From Desulfobacter curvatus DSM 3379 (lineage in GTDB: Bacteria > Desulfobacterota > Desulfobacteria > Desulfobacterales > Desulfobacteraceae), in the NCBI RefSeq assembly GCF_000373985.1, contig NZ_KB892946.1, forward strand, positions 1 through 64,000: a stretch of 64,000 nt of DNA, in the 5' to 3' direction. Each line of letters starts with the position of its first letter. Positions within the stretch are counted from its first letter, which is position 1. Both the position numbers and the translations under genes were made by a program. Shown piece by piece: positions 16,780 through 26,466 of the stretch. The notes under the pieces are model-generated. The model did not search any database. It was given only the letters and a program-made list of their open reading frames with translations, and was not told the origin of the DNA.

Positions 16780-17562
16780 TTATTCGGCTACGGCAAAGGC
16801 GTGGTGAAAACCTTCCCCGGCCATCAATCTTTCACTGAACGTCACGGCATCATTGAGGTTGTTGAATTTACCGATTCTTACCCGGTAAAATTGCCCCCGG
16901 TCGTCGGCATAGGGAACAATATGGGCGTTAAGATAGTCCTTAGACAACTTGATCCGGTATGTCTCCGCATTGGTCCTCATCTTGAACGCCCCCACCTGTA
17001 CGGTAAAATTGCCTTTCCAATAATCCACAGGCTTAAAGTTGACGGGGGAGTGGTCTTTTTTGGAGTAGGCCGTTGCCTCTCCAAGGGCCGTTACCTTTAC
17101 CCGGGCCGTGCCGGGCCCCACGATACCAATGCGCTGGGCTGCCTTATAGGACAGATCTATAATCCTGCCGGCCACAAAGGGTCCCCGGTCATTGATGCGC
17201 ACCGTGGTCTGCCGGCCGTTGTCCAGGTTTTCAATCCTGACCCATGTGTTCATGGGAAGGGTTTTATGGGCTGCGGTCATGGCGTACATGTTGTAGGTTT
17301 CACCGTTGGATGTTTTCCGGCCGTGGAATTTTCGGCCATACCAGGAGGCGCGTCCCTTTTCCACATACCCGTTAGCCGAGGCCATGGGATAATAGTGTTT
17401 TCCTGCAATGCGATAGGGGCGCTGGGTGGCGTCGGTATCGTTGTATCGTTTATCCGCAGGTCTGCTATGGCCGGAATTATAGGTTCCGGCACCGCATCCA
17501 GCAACGGTAACCGCCAGGCAGAAAATAAGGACCGGCATCAATGTCCTGGTCGTGTAATTCAT
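16780..17562 (-). CDS. rlpA: RlpA-like septal ring lytic transglycosylase (lipoprotein)
   Basis: About 260 residues from MNYTTRTLMPVL; in-frame ATGs upstream at 17595 and 17571 are possible but give an odd N-region. A lipoprotein signal ends in VAGC. The double-psi barrel follows (GRASWYGRKFHGRKTSNGETYN ... TAAHKTLPMNTWVRI ... INDRGPFVAGRIIDLSYKAA), with the His and Asp expected at the active site. A C-terminal SPOR domain (about 190-258: FTVQVGAFKMRTNAETY) binds denuded septal glycan. Its product cleaves naked glycan at the division site. It lies downstream of lon on the same strand with a repeat B copy between them. Confidence 0.92.
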   Translation of the reverse strand: MNYTTRTLMPVLIFCLAVTVAGCGAGTYNSGHSRPADKRYNDTDATQRPYRIAGKHYYPMASANGYVEKGRASWYGRKFHGRKTSNGETYNMYAMTAAHKTLPMNTWVRIENLDNGRQTTVRINDRGPFVAGRIIDLSYKAAQRIGIVGPGTARVKVTALGEATAYSKKDHSPVNFKPVDYWKGNFTVQVGAFKMRTNAETYRIKLSKDYLNAHIVPYADDRGQFYRVRIGKFNNLNDAVTFSERLMAGEGFHHAFAVAE

Positions 17563-17587
17563 ACAGAATATCATTATTTTATATAAT

Positions 17588-17676
17588 AGTTCCAATGAGT
17601 TGCCAAATTATATTTCATGTTTTGTTGTGGGCTGTACCTGGGAGTTGGCAGACCAGGCCAGCCCATGGCTGTTATT
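17588..17676 (-). repeat. Repeat B, copy 1
   Basis: A member of the dispersed ~90-bp family. Its core hairpin pairs tgggctg (17628-17634) and cctgg (17637-17641) with ccagg (17653-17657) and cagccca (17659-17665). The terminal ggctgttat end supplies the TAA stop codon of the lon gene on the minus strand. Confidence 0.8.
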
Positions 17677-20023
17677 CCATGGCCGTTTTAAGAACATCTT
17701 TCATTTTATCGGTAAAATAGAAGGTCATGGTGGATTTAATATGCTCCGGAATATCTTCCATATCTTTTTCATTCCAAAGCGGCAGAATCAAAGAGCGGAT
17801 ACCGGCCCTGTGGGCCGCAATCACCTTATCCTTGATGCCTCCCACAGGCAGGACTTCACCCCTCAGGGTAATCTCACCGGTCATGGCCAGACGGGATTTT
17901 ACCTTTCTTTTGGTGATCAGGGAGGCAAGGGCGGTGAGCATGGTCACCCCGGCAGAGGGGCCGTCCTTGGGAATGGACCCTTCGGGCACATGAATATGGA
18001 TATCATGGGTATCAAAAAAGGTGTCATCCACATCCATCCGGTCGGCATTGGACCGGATGAAACTTAACGCGGTGGATGCAGACTCTTTCATGACATCTCC
18101 CAGCTGTCCGGTGAGCGTCAGGCCCTTGCCGCCCTTCATGGCCACGGCCTCCACAAAAAGTACTTCTCCCCCCACAGGGGTCCAGGCAAGACCCACCGCA
18201 ACGCCCGGCACGTTGATCCGGGTGGCCATATCAGGCATGTTCTGGATGGGGCCTAGGTATTCTGGAAGTTCTTTGCGGCCAATGGTCAAATTTTCAACCT
18301 GGCCTTCGGCGATTTTAGCGGCAACCCCCCGGCACACAGCCCCGATCTGGCGTTCCAGGTTGCGTAGACCCGATTCCCTGGTATATCCGGAAATAATTTG
18401 TTTGACCGCGCCCGGAGTTATTTTGATTTGGCCGGCGTTGATGCCGTTGGCCTCCCGCTGTTTGGGGATGATATACCGGGTCGCGATTTTAAGCTTTTCC
18501 TCCTGGGTATACCCGGTAAGCTCAAGTACCTCCATTCTGTCCAGCAAAGGGGGGGGGATGGTGTGCAACACATTGGCTGTGGTCAAAAACATGACATCCG
18601 ACAAATCAAAGGGGACATCCAGGTAGTGGTCAACAAAATTCCGGTTCTGCTCCGGATCAAGGACTTCAAGCAGGGCGGATGAGGGATCTCCTTGGTAGGA
18701 GGAGCTGACCTTGTCAATTTCATCCAGCATGAAGACGGGATTTTTTTTCCCGGCCGTTCTTAAATGCTGAATGATCCGGCCTGGCATGGCCCCCACATAA
18801 GTCCGCCGGTGTCCACGGATTTCAGCTTCATCCCTGACGCCGCCCAGGGCAATGCGGACAAATTCCCGGCCCAGGGCCCTGGCAATGGATTGGCCCAGGG
18901 AGGTTTTTCCCGTGCCCGGAGGGCCGGCAAAGCACAGTATCGGGCCTTTGGAGTCTTTTTTGAGTTTACGTACGGCCAGAAATTCCAATATCCGTTTTTT
19001 GGGTTTTTCAAGGCCGTAATGGTCCTGGTCCAGAATCTTTCTGGCCTCGGCAATATCCAGCCGGTTTTCGGCATATTCGTTCCAGGGCAAAGAGGTCAGC
19101 CAGTCCAGATAGGTAGAGGATACGACATATTCGGAGGATGAGGGGTGCATCTTTGCAAGACGTTCCAGTTCACGCTCGGCTTCTTTTGTGGCCGCTTCGG
19201 GCATGGGATTGTCCTGGATCAGGGTTCTGTATTCCCGGATCTCCACAGATTCCTGGTCGGTTTCTCCAAGCTCTGCTTTAATCGCTTTGAGCTGCCGGCG
19301 CAGGTAATATTCGCGCTGGCGTTTGTCCATGTCTTCCCGGACCTGACTTTGAATTTTAGAGCCCATTTCAAGAATATCAAGCTGGTCATTGACCAGACGG
19401 GTGACCTTTTTCAGACGGCGGTTCACGTCAAGCAGCTCAAGGACTTTTTGTTTTTCATTAACCGGAGCATTAATGGTGGACGCCACCATGTCGGCAAGGG
19501 CACTGGGTTCCTGCAGGGTTTTGACCATCTGGCCTATTTCCGCCGGCAGGCCCGGCGAAAGCGCTACGATTTTTTCGTACTGTTCAACAATGTTGGCCAT
19601 CAAGGCCCTGTTTTCCTTGTTCCTTTCGTTGTTACGGCTTTTGAGAACGGCAATGCCGGCATGCATATAATCATGGTCTTCCAGATACTCCACCACCTTG
19701 AACCGGTGCAGGCCCTGGATCAGCAGCTGGGCCTTTTCGTCGTCCATTTTGGACATTTTAAGAATTACGGCGACGGTACCAATGCGGCACAGGTCGTTGG
19801 CCGTGTGTCTGGAATCGATGTCCGAGCGCTTTGACAGCAGAAGGCCGAGCATACGGTTTCCGGACATGGCATCGTCAATCAGGTCAATGGCCTCTTTCTG
19901 GATCAAAACCAGGGGCAACACCATTTTGGGAAACAGATTGGTATCCACTATGGGAAGAATGGGTAGTTCGTCAGGTATGTCGTCGGTGGTGATGGGGACG
20001 GAGGGATGGTTTAATTCATCCAT
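17672..20023 (-). CDS. lon: ATP-dependent protease Lon
   Basis: 783 residues, the usual length. The LON substrate-binding N-domain (LPILPIVDTNLFPKMVLPLVL) is followed by a coiled region (KRQREYYLRRQLKAIKAELGE), the AAA+ module with Walker A GPPGTGKTS and Walker B MLDEIDKV, and the C-terminal protease with catalytic Ser in PKDGPSAGVTM and Lys in GGIKDKVIAAHRAG. The start follows AAGGA six bases upstream. It is next to an Hsp20 gene on the same strand, a natural stress-response grouping. Its stop codon lies within a repeat B copy. Confidence 0.97.
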   Translation of the reverse strand: MDELNHPSVPITTDDIPDELPILPIVDTNLFPKMVLPLVLIQKEAIDLIDDAMSGNRMLGLLLSKRSDIDSRHTANDLCRIGTVAVILKMSKMDDEKAQLLIQGLHRFKVVEYLEDHDYMHAGIAVLKSRNNERNKENRALMANIVEQYEKIVALSPGLPAEIGQMVKTLQEPSALADMVASTINAPVNEKQKVLELLDVNRRLKKVTRLVNDQLDILEMGSKIQSQVREDMDKRQREYYLRRQLKAIKAELGETDQESVEIREYRTLIQDNPMPEAATKEAERELERLAKMHPSSSEYVVSSTYLDWLTSLPWNEYAENRLDIAEARKILDQDHYGLEKPKKRILEFLAVRKLKKDSKGPILCFAGPPGTGKTSLGQSIARALGREFVRIALGGVRDEAEIRGHRRTYVGAMPGRIIQHLRTAGKKNPVFMLDEIDKVSSSYQGDPSSALLEVLDPEQNRNFVDHYLDVPFDLSDVMFLTTANVLHTIPPPLLDRMEVLELTGYTQEEKLKIATRYIIPKQREANGINAGQIKITPGAVKQIISGYTRESGLRNLERQIGAVCRGVAAKIAEGQVENLTIGRKELPEYLGPIQNMPDMATRINVPGVAVGLAWTPVGGEVLFVEAVAMKGGKGLTLTGQLGDVMKESASTALSFIRSNADRMDVDDTFFDTHDIHIHVPEGSIPKDGPSAGVTMLTALASLITKRKVKSRLAMTGEITLRGEVLPVGGIKDKVIAAHRAGIRSLILPLWNEKDMEDIPEHIKSTMTFYFTDKMKDVLKTAME

Positions 20024-20087
20024 TCGTTTTCCTTTTTATGTACAATCAACTAATCCATTGGGTTTTTACCTTTTCGAGGGGGCATCC

Positions 20088-20126
20088 CCGGTGTCAATAG
20101 ACTTTGGTCTATCCCATGGCTGTTAC
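20088..20126 (-). repeat. Repeat B, partial copy
   Basis: Only the distal half (gtcaatagac..tggtctatcccatggctgttac) is recognisable. As in copy 1, the gtta end forms the stop codon of the gene upstream on the minus strand, here the Hsp20 gene. Confidence 0.6.
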
Positions 20127-20575
20127 AAAAAATCAATGGGCATTTTGGGTTCCGGCGAATAATTTGTCTTGAGTTGTTTTCCTAATTTCAGTTCTAAAAA
20201 CCCGTTGGCGTATGACGCCGACACTTTTTTCATGTCAATGACACTGGGTAGATACAGAACCCGCTCAAAACGTCCGAATTGGATTTCAGCAAGTCTGTAG
20301 GTGGCGGTGGGATCCGGCTGGCTGCTTTTACGCACCCCGGAAATTTTTACGGCCTTATCCGAGAGTTCAACAACCATGTTCTCCTTTGAAACCCCTGCGA
20401 TTTCAGCATGGATAATGATTTCATCCCTGGTTTCAAAAATATCCATCTGGGGTCTCCAGATCCGTTTTGAAAAGCAGAACATAGGGTTAACGGATTGAAA
20501 CATTTCTTCAAAAGATTTCTCTTCTGTAGCCGATGTTTCAATATGATTCCCAAATCTAATTTTTATCTGTTCCAT
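20123..20575 (-). CDS. Hsp20/alpha-crystallin small heat-shock protein
   Basis: 150 residues from MEQIKIRFG, chosen because AGGAG lies six bases upstream; an ATG ten codons earlier has no site. The alpha-crystallin domain spans about residues 38-130 (RPQMDIFETRDEIIIHAEIAG ... VELSDKAVKISGVRK ... FGRFERVLYLPSVIDMKKVSASYANGFLELKL). The A-x-x-x-n-G-v-L motif is present, but the C-terminal I-x-I anchor is only partly kept (EPKMPIDFL). It would hold unfolded proteins for refolding or for degradation by the adjacent Lon. Confidence 0.92.
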   Translation of the reverse strand: MEQIKIRFGNHIETSATEEKSFEEMFQSVNPMFCFSKRIWRPQMDIFETRDEIIIHAEIAGVSKENMVVELSDKAVKISGVRKSSQPDPTATYRLAEIQFGRFERVLYLPSVIDMKKVSASYANGFLELKLGKQLKTNYSPEPKMPIDFL

Positions 20576-20643
20576 AACATGCTCCTGAAAATGGGAAGGA
20601 ACCACCCTGAATGCTGTTGACCTGTCCCGTAATCAATTCTATC

Positions 20644-20672
20644 AGATTACCATCTGGCATAAATGTTGTAAA
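20644..20672 (-). promoter_or_regulatory. Candidate sigma-70-type promoter for Hsp20
   Basis: On the minus strand TTTACA (20667-20672) and TAATCT (20644-20649) are separated by 17 bp, about 70 bp upstream of the Hsp20 start. No CIRCE element or clear sigma-32 box was seen. Confidence 0.35.
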
Positions 20673-20695
20673 GCTCTATAAAAATTAAATGGTTA

Positions 20696-22309
20696 TCAGG
20701 CCGGTTTGTCAAGTATCTCGCGAATAACCCTTGAAAACCTGTCCATTGAAAAAGGTTTTTGTAAAAATTTGTGGCATCCGCCACGAAGCATCATCTTTGT
20801 TTCTTCATCTATGCTGACACCACTGGAAATCAGCATCTTTATGCCGGGGTCCAGTTTTTGGATTCGATAAAACGTCTCCTTGCCGTCCATGACGGGCATG
20901 ACCAGATCGAGAATTACCAGCACAATTTTGCCCGGGTACTTTGTTACCAGATCCAGACATTCCACACCGTTGCGGGCCTGGAGGACCTGGTACCCCAAGG
21001 CGTCAAGAAGGTCTGCGCCCACCTGAAGAACTTCTTTTTCGTCATCCACAATAAGAACGGTCTCTCCTCCTTTGGGCATCAGATCAAACGCGTCGTTCTC
21101 CTCTCCAAAACGTTGAACATCCACGGGTGCCAAACCGGGCAGAGCCACCCTGAACAGGGATCCGGCATTTTTTTTGCTCTCCACGGTGATGAATCCACCG
21201 TGATTTTTCACAATGCCGAACACCGTTGACAATCCTAATCCCTGTCCTTTCATATCCCCGGGTATTTTGGTGGAGAAAAACGGATCAAAAATTTTTTTCT
21301 GAATGGTTTCATCCATGCCGATTCCGGTATCCTGAACACTGATTTCCACGTAAGCACCGGGTGTCACGGCAAAATGGAATATGTCGGTAGCATCTATTGT
21401 TATATTATGGGTCGCTATGGTCAGTGTCCCGCCATCCACCATGGCCTGGGCGCCATTGACCAAAAGATTCAGCAGCATCTGTTCAAGCTGGGAACGGTCT
21501 GCGTTTACCTTGTAAAGATCCGGATCCAGCTTTTTTTCAATGACAATATTTTCTTTTCCCGGCTGGAAAACAGTGAGGGCAATCTCCACGACCTGGTTAA
21601 TATCCAGGGGTTCGACCTGGTACTTCCCCCCCCGGGCAAAACCTAAAAGATTACCGGTAATCTCAGCGGCAGTCTCAATCAGCCTGTTTATCTGCCGGAT
21701 ATGGTGCTTGATTTTTTCGGGCCGGTTTACGTTAACCCCCATCAGGGATAAATGCCCCTGAAGGGCCATGAGCAGATTGTTAAAATCATGGGAAATGCCC
21801 CCGGCCAAAACACCGATGGCCTCCATTTTCCGGGCCTGGTTTTCCCTGATCTGTTCGGATTTTATTTCCGTAATATCCGATACGAAGATTAACAGGCCCT
21901 GGGAATGGTCACCAGGATCCAGCCGGCAGGCCCGAAGGCGGCAGTCAAACGCGGTGCCGTCTACCCTTGACAGCCGGGAGTCAACTGTGGCCGATCTTGT
22001 CTGGTCAATTTCTGTGATAAACGTATTATGCACACGCTTAAATTCTTTATCCGTGGGAAAAAGGGTTCTGGCGGATTTGCCTTGCAGGCTAAGATATTCA
22101 TGGCCGGTCATGGCGTGACAGGCGGGATTTGCCCAGTGGATCCTCATGCGATGAAGAATACAGATACCCACGGGGGCGTAGATTAGTACATTTCTAATGT
22201 TTTCCCGGGAAAAAAAATCGGAAACGGCACAGTAAGTGGGCTTGTGGGCAGGCCTGTCCTGCTGATTCAGAATGGAGTTCGAAGATGTACGATCATGCCC
22301 CTGGGTCAT
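20696..22309 (-). CDS. Hybrid sensor histidine kinase with PAS and receiver domains
   Basis: 537 residues with no membrane helix. The N-terminal PAS domain (about 40-150: ENIRNVLIYAPVGICILH ... FVSDITEIK) precedes a HisKA-like helix with phospho-acceptor in GGISHDFNNLLMAL (about 175-188). The HATPase domain has LLNLLVNGAQAM, DTGIGMD and GQGLGLSTVFGIVKNHGG. The C-terminal receiver (about 415-535) has VLIVDDE and the phospho-accepting Asp in VILDLVMPVMDG. It is a soluble sensor; the signal and output are unknown, as no separate response regulator is adjacent. The start has GGAAGG upstream. Confidence 0.93.
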   Translation of the reverse strand: MTQGHDRTSSNSILNQQDRPAHKPTYCAVSDFFSRENIRNVLIYAPVGICILHRMRIHWANPACHAMTGHEYLSLQGKSARTLFPTDKEFKRVHNTFITEIDQTRSATVDSRLSRVDGTAFDCRLRACRLDPGDHSQGLLIFVSDITEIKSEQIRENQARKMEAIGVLAGGISHDFNNLLMALQGHLSLMGVNVNRPEKIKHHIRQINRLIETAAEITGNLLGFARGGKYQVEPLDINQVVEIALTVFQPGKENIVIEKKLDPDLYKVNADRSQLEQMLLNLLVNGAQAMVDGGTLTIATHNITIDATDIFHFAVTPGAYVEISVQDTGIGMDETIQKKIFDPFFSTKIPGDMKGQGLGLSTVFGIVKNHGGFITVESKKNAGSLFRVALPGLAPVDVQRFGEENDAFDLMPKGGETVLIVDDEKEVLQVGADLLDALGYQVLQARNGVECLDLVTKYPGKIVLVILDLVMPVMDGKETFYRIQKLDPGIKMLISSGVSIDEETKMMLRGGCHKFLQKPFSMDRFSRVIREILDKPA

Positions 22310-22390
22310 AAAACACCACCTTCCAAAAAATTGACGAGCGCTTGAATTCTCTGGTAAATATACCAGAAATTTTAATTAAGGTCACCCTAA

Positions 22391-23950
22391 ATGCACTTCA
22401 AACCCATATACAGCGCTCCATTACCCCTTGTACCCGCATTGGCCGGCGGTTTAATGCTCTTTTCCGCATTTCCGGCGCCAGGCCTTTATCCCATCGCTTT
22501 TTTTGCCCTGGTCCCGTTATGGTTTTCCATTGACCGGCTGGGTTCGACACAGGCATTTTATGCGGGTATCGGCACCGGCATTTGCTTTTATCTGCCCTTG
22601 ATTTACTGGATCTATTTCACCCTGACCAAATACGGCGGCCTGAACGCTTTAGCAGCCCTGTCTTGCCTGTTACTTCTGGTCCTGTACCTCTCTGTTTATA
22701 CGGGTGTTTTTGCCCTGGCCATGAAAAAGATCCCTGTCCCTGACGGTCTTGTCCCATTCTGGGGGGCTGTGGCCTGGGTCGCCCTGGAATATATCAGGAC
22801 CTATTTGTTTTCCGGCTTTCCTTGGGGATTGCTTGGCTACAGCCAGTACCCCAACCTTGTATTGATTCAGGCGGCGGACATATCCGGGGTTTTGGGAATC
22901 TCTTTTCTGCTGGTGCTTGCCAACGGGATTATCGTGATTGCCTTTAAGCATTTTTTTCAAAGGACATGGCCTGAAAAAACAACTATGGCAGGTTTAAGTC
23001 TTGCAATGGGGCTGATTTGCTTGGGCTTTATTTACGGCCATTTTGAACTGGTAAAAATCCGTGGGCAGATCAAAGAATCACCTTCCCGGAAAATTTCGGT
23101 TGTCCAGGCCAACATCTCCCAGGACCGGAAATGGGATAAAACATTTATTGATGAAACCCTAGACCGGTATTCCCGATTATCTCTCCAGGCGATCCCATGC
23201 GATCTTGTGGTGTGGCCGGAAACGGCTGTGCCCTTTTATTACGGCATGGACCCTGTGCCCTCGAACCGGGTGGATGCCATGGTGAGACAGGCAGGTACCT
23301 TTTTTCTTATCGGCATCCCTGCCGCCCAGCCTTCGGACCAGGGGTTCCTGTACTACAACCGGGCCTGCATGCTCACCCCTCTTGCCCTGCCAAAGGGCTA
23401 TTATGACAAACATCACCTGGTGCCCTTTGGGGAGTATGTGCCTTTCAAAGACCTTCTCTGGTTTGCTCAAAAACTGACAGCCGGTGCCGGTGATTTTTCC
23501 AAGGGGAAAACCGGGGCGGTGCCGTTAAAATTCGGTACGGGAACAACCGGGGTCTTAATTTGTTTTGAAATTCTTTTTCCCGATATTGCCAGGGATTTTG
23601 TGCGCAATGGGGCGGATATTTTAACCACCATGACCAATGATGCCTGGTTCGGCCGGACCCAGGCTGCGCTCCAGCACTTTTCCATTTCCGTATTCAGGGC
23701 TGTTGAAAACCGCCGCAGTGTGGTCCGGGCCGCAAATACAGGCATCTCTGGATTCGTTGATCCTTCGGGCACCATCCTTGAGAAAACAGATATTTTTACT
23801 GCTTGCTCCCTTACCCGGCAGGTTCCGGTCCTGTCCGGCAAAACCTTTTATACCCGCCACGGTGACCTTTTTGCCAAAGCCTGCCTGGTTGCATTTCTTT
23901 TGATTTGTGTGATAAAACCCATGAGAAAAAAATTTAGGAGATTTTTATAA
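22391..23950 (+). CDS. lnt: Apolipoprotein N-acyltransferase
   Basis: 519 residues. About seven hydrophobic segments occupy residues 10-210, then the periplasmic nitrilase-fold domain carries the triad: Glu in VVWPETAVPFY, Lys in YYDKHHLVPFGEYVPF and Cys in GVLICFEILFPD. A last helix sits at the C-terminus (AKACLVAFLLICVI). It adds the third acyl chain to lipoproteins in the inner membrane. Its stop codon overlaps the prfB start by one base (TAATG), so the pair is one operon. Confidence 0.95.
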   Translation: MHFKPIYSAPLPLVPALAGGLMLFSAFPAPGLYPIAFFALVPLWFSIDRLGSTQAFYAGIGTGICFYLPLIYWIYFTLTKYGGLNALAALSCLLLLVLYLSVYTGVFALAMKKIPVPDGLVPFWGAVAWVALEYIRTYLFSGFPWGLLGYSQYPNLVLIQAADISGVLGISFLLVLANGIIVIAFKHFFQRTWPEKTTMAGLSLAMGLICLGFIYGHFELVKIRGQIKESPSRKISVVQANISQDRKWDKTFIDETLDRYSRLSLQAIPCDLVVWPETAVPFYYGMDPVPSNRVDAMVRQAGTFFLIGIPAAQPSDQGFLYYNRACMLTPLALPKGYYDKHHLVPFGEYVPFKDLLWFAQKLTAGAGDFSKGKTGAVPLKFGTGTTGVLICFEILFPDIARDFVRNGADILTTMTNDAWFGRTQAALQHFSISVFRAVENRRSVVRAANTGISGFVDPSGTILEKTDIFTACSLTRQVPVLSGKTFYTRHGDLFAKACLVAFLLICVIKPMRKKFRRFL

Positions 23951-25054
23951 TGAGTGTAGAATACAAACAGATCATCTCTTCTATCACTGCTAAAGCCAAC
24001 CGGCTTAAGGAGTATCTTTGACCTCCCTGTAAAGGAAAAACGGCTTCGGGAACTTGAGCTGTTCATTGCCAGGGAAGACTTCTGGAATGATGCGGATAAA
24101 GCCACCGAGATGTTAAAGGAACGCACCACCATCGCCGGTCTTATCGACACCTGCAATGACATATTTTCAGAAATTGAGGATGTGGAGGTGATGCTGGAAC
24201 TGGCAAGGGAGGAGTCGGACAAGGCGGCCGAAGAGGAAGCCGGCCAGATGCTGGCTCAGCTGGAGAAAAAGGTAAAGCGCTTTTCCCTGGAGATTACCCT
24301 TGACGGGGAGGATGATGCCAGGGATGCGATTGTCTCCATCAATGCCGGTGCCGGGGGCACGGATTCCCAGGACTGGGCGGAAATGCTGTTCCGGATGTAT
24401 ACCCGTTGGATCGATAAAAAGGGTTACAAGTGCAAGGTCATTGACTTTCAGGAGGGAGACGAAGCCGGTATCAAGGGCGCAACCCTTCATGTTTCCGGTC
24501 CAAATTGCTACGGGTTCATGAAAGCCGAATCCGGGGTGCATCGTCTGGTCCGGATTTCCCCGTTTAATGCCGGAGGCAAGCGCCAGACCTCTTTTGCTGC
24601 CGTTTTCGTCTATCCGGAGATCAATGATGAAATCAATATCGACATTGATGAAGGGGACTTGCGCATTGATGTGTACCGGGCCAGTGGGGCCGGCGGCCAG
24701 CACGTGAACAAAACCAGTTCGGCCGTACGTATCACCCATGCGCCCACGGGCGTCGTGGTTCAGTGTCAGCAGGAATCTTCCCAGCACCGGAATAAAGAAA
24801 TCGCCATGAAAGTGCTTAAATCACGTCTCTATCAGCTGGAAAAGCAGAAGCAGGATCAAAAAAGGCAGAGCCTGCACGACGGCAAGGATGACAATGCCTG
24901 GGGCAGCCAGATCCGCTCCTATGTGCTGCATCCCTACAGAATGGTGAAAGATCATCGTATTGACCTTGAAATCGGGGATGTGGACCGGGTGTTGAACGGA
25001 GATCTTGATCCGTTTATTGAGGGGGTATTGATGTCCGGTGTCCTAAATAGTTAG
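23950..25054 (+). CDS. prfB: Peptide chain release factor 2 (programmed +1 frameshift)
   Basis: Translation starts at ATG 23950 and runs 23 codons to an in-frame TGA at 24019-24021. A +1 shift at CTT-TGA-C then continues in the 24020-25054 frame, giving about 367 residues. The GGQ loop (ASGAGGQHVNKTSSAVRITH) catalyses peptide release, and the tripeptide SPF (RISPFNAGGKR) recognises UGA/UAA stops as in RF2. The protein autoregulates: low RF2 slows reading of the UGA and favours the shift. It is coupled to lnt upstream. The next feature is repeat A, starting one base after the stop. Confidence 0.96.
24007..24022 (+). promoter_or_regulatory. RF2 autoregulatory frameshift site
   Basis: The sequence aag gag tat ctt tga c has the Shine-Dalgarno-like aggag spaced just before the slippery CTT TGA C, the same layout as in Escherichia coli prfB. 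The ribosome slips from CUU to UUU and continues on GAC. Confidence 0.95.
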
Positions 25055-25178
25055 TGTTTGGATGAAAAATCACCCATCTGCGGCGTTGCTGCACAAACCT
25101 AAAATCCTCACGTACTAAAGTACGCTCCGGTTTTAGCTTTGCTTGCGCCTTGCACCTGGGCAATTTTTCATCCAAACA
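25055..25178. repeat. Long palindromic repeat A, copy 2 (inverted)
   Basis: The outer arms 25055-25070 and 25163-25178 are perfect 16-base complements, and pairing continues to a central cgtac-taaa-gtacg hairpin. It is inverted relative to copy 1 at 16653-16775 and starts one base after the prfB stop. The central stem differs from copy 1 by compensating changes (catac/gtatg versus cgtac/gtacg). Confidence 0.88.
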
Positions 25179-25228
25179 CGGGTTCCCATTTAGTCGCTAA
25201 CTGTTAGACAGACAGATTCTGAGTTTTT

Positions 25229-25783
25229 ATGCCGATAGATCCAGTGGAAATTATCAGTCAGTTTTATGATCCGGATTCAAAGCTTTTTACCCTCCTGGTG
25301 GAACATAGCAGAAAGGTGGCCGCAAAAAGCCTTGAGATTGCAAAGGGCGTTGCCCACCTGAATCCGGACATGGACTTCATAGAAAATGCAGCCATGCTCC
25401 ATGATATCGGTATTTTTAAGACCAGTTCTCCGAAAATCGGCTGTGCGGGAAAATACCCCTATGTGTGTCACGGATACCTGGGACGTGAACTTTTAGACGG
25501 GTTGGGCCTGCCCCGGGAATTTGGCCTTGTGTCCGAACGTCATACCGGAGCCGGCATCACCCTTGAAAATATTATTGAAGCGGATTTGCCGTTGCCCCAC
25601 CGGGACATGGTACCCGTCACCCTGGAAGAAAAAATCATCTGCTGCGCGGACAAATTCTATTCAAAAAGTCCGAAAAAACAAAATAAAGTCATGACCCGGA
25701 AAAAAATTGAAAAATCCCTTGCCAAGCTTAATCCGGGCCATGCAGAGAGATTTGCCGCCTGGGCGGATGAATTTAATCTGTAA
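25229..25783 (+). CDS. HD-domain phosphohydrolase
   Basis: 184 residues. The HD fold is shown by LLVEHSRKVAAKSLEIAKG (first His), AAMLHDIGIFKT (HD pair with the HDIG variant), VCHGYLGRELL and a late CCADKFYSKSP aspartate, which together make a metal site. Hydrolysis of a nucleotide or other phosphate ester in the cytoplasm is likely, but the substrate is not indicated. It follows prfB on the same strand after repeat A and precedes a methyltransferase by 48 bp. Confidence 0.88.
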   Translation: MPIDPVEIISQFYDPDSKLFTLLVEHSRKVAAKSLEIAKGVAHLNPDMDFIENAAMLHDIGIFKTSSPKIGCAGKYPYVCHGYLGRELLDGLGLPREFGLVSERHTGAGITLENIIEADLPLPHRDMVPVTLEEKIICCADKFYSKSPKKQNKVMTRKKIEKSLAKLNPGHAERFAAWADEFNL

Positions 25784-25831
25784 GAAGTGAAGATTTAAAA
25801 AAAATCCATAACAAGAAAGGGGGACTTAAAA

Positions 25832-26458
25832 ATGATTAGCAACAATGAGACGTTGGAAAAAGTATATACTGCGGAAAGTCATACAGAATTGATGGATGCG
25901 TATAAAGAGTGGGCCGGCGATTACGACCGGGACACGGTGCAGGAGTACGGATATACCGCCCACATTGAATCGGCAACCGCACTGGACAGCGTTTTGGACA
26001 GCAAAGAGAGCCGGATTCTGGATGCCGGATGCGGCACGGGCCTGGTGGGGCTTGAGTTGTCCCGGCTTGGATACCAGCACATGGATGCCTTGGACTATTC
26101 GGCAGATATGTTGGCCCAGGCAAAAAAGAAGGCCGTATATAATGAACTTATCCAGGCCGATTTGAGTAAGCCTTTGACGTTACCTGATAATAAATACGAT
26201 GCCGTGAATTGTACCGGCACTTTCACTTACGGCCATGTCGGGGCAGATGCCTTTGATGAACTGATCCGTGTGACCCGTCCCGGCGGAATCGTCTGCTTTA
26301 CCATCCGTGAGGGAGCCTATGAAGAGTTCGGTTACCAGGATAAAATGGCGGAACTGGAAAAGAAAAACGCCTGGGAGCTTATGGAGCTTAAGGATGCCCA
26401 ATATTTTGAGCAGGATGATGTGAAATGCAAGCTGTGCACATATAAGGTGACACATTGA
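25832..26458 (+). CDS. Class I SAM-dependent methyltransferase
   Basis: 208 residues with SAM-binding motif I ILDAGCGTGLVGLEL (about residues 52-66), an acidic residue after strand 2 (MDALDYSADML), and post-motif NCTGTFTYGHV and TRPGGIVCFTIREG. It resembles the Methyltransf_11/25 group of small-molecule or protein methylases; the substrate is unknown. A clear AAGGGGGA site precedes the start. A terminator follows 8 bp after the stop. Confidence 0.88.
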   Translation: MISNNETLEKVYTAESHTELMDAYKEWAGDYDRDTVQEYGYTAHIESATALDSVLDSKESRILDAGCGTGLVGLELSRLGYQHMDALDYSADMLAQAKKKAVYNELIQADLSKPLTLPDNKYDAVNCTGTFTYGHVGADAFDELIRVTRPGGIVCFTIREGAYEEFGYQDKMAELEKKNAWELMELKDAQYFEQDDVKCKLCTYKVTH

Positions 26459-26466
26459 AAATAGAA

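Noticed and set aside
16714..17586. 290-residue plus-strand open frame over the rlpA-like gene and repeat A
   Set aside because: It starts inside repeat A and is antisense to a well-defined DPBB-SPOR protein.
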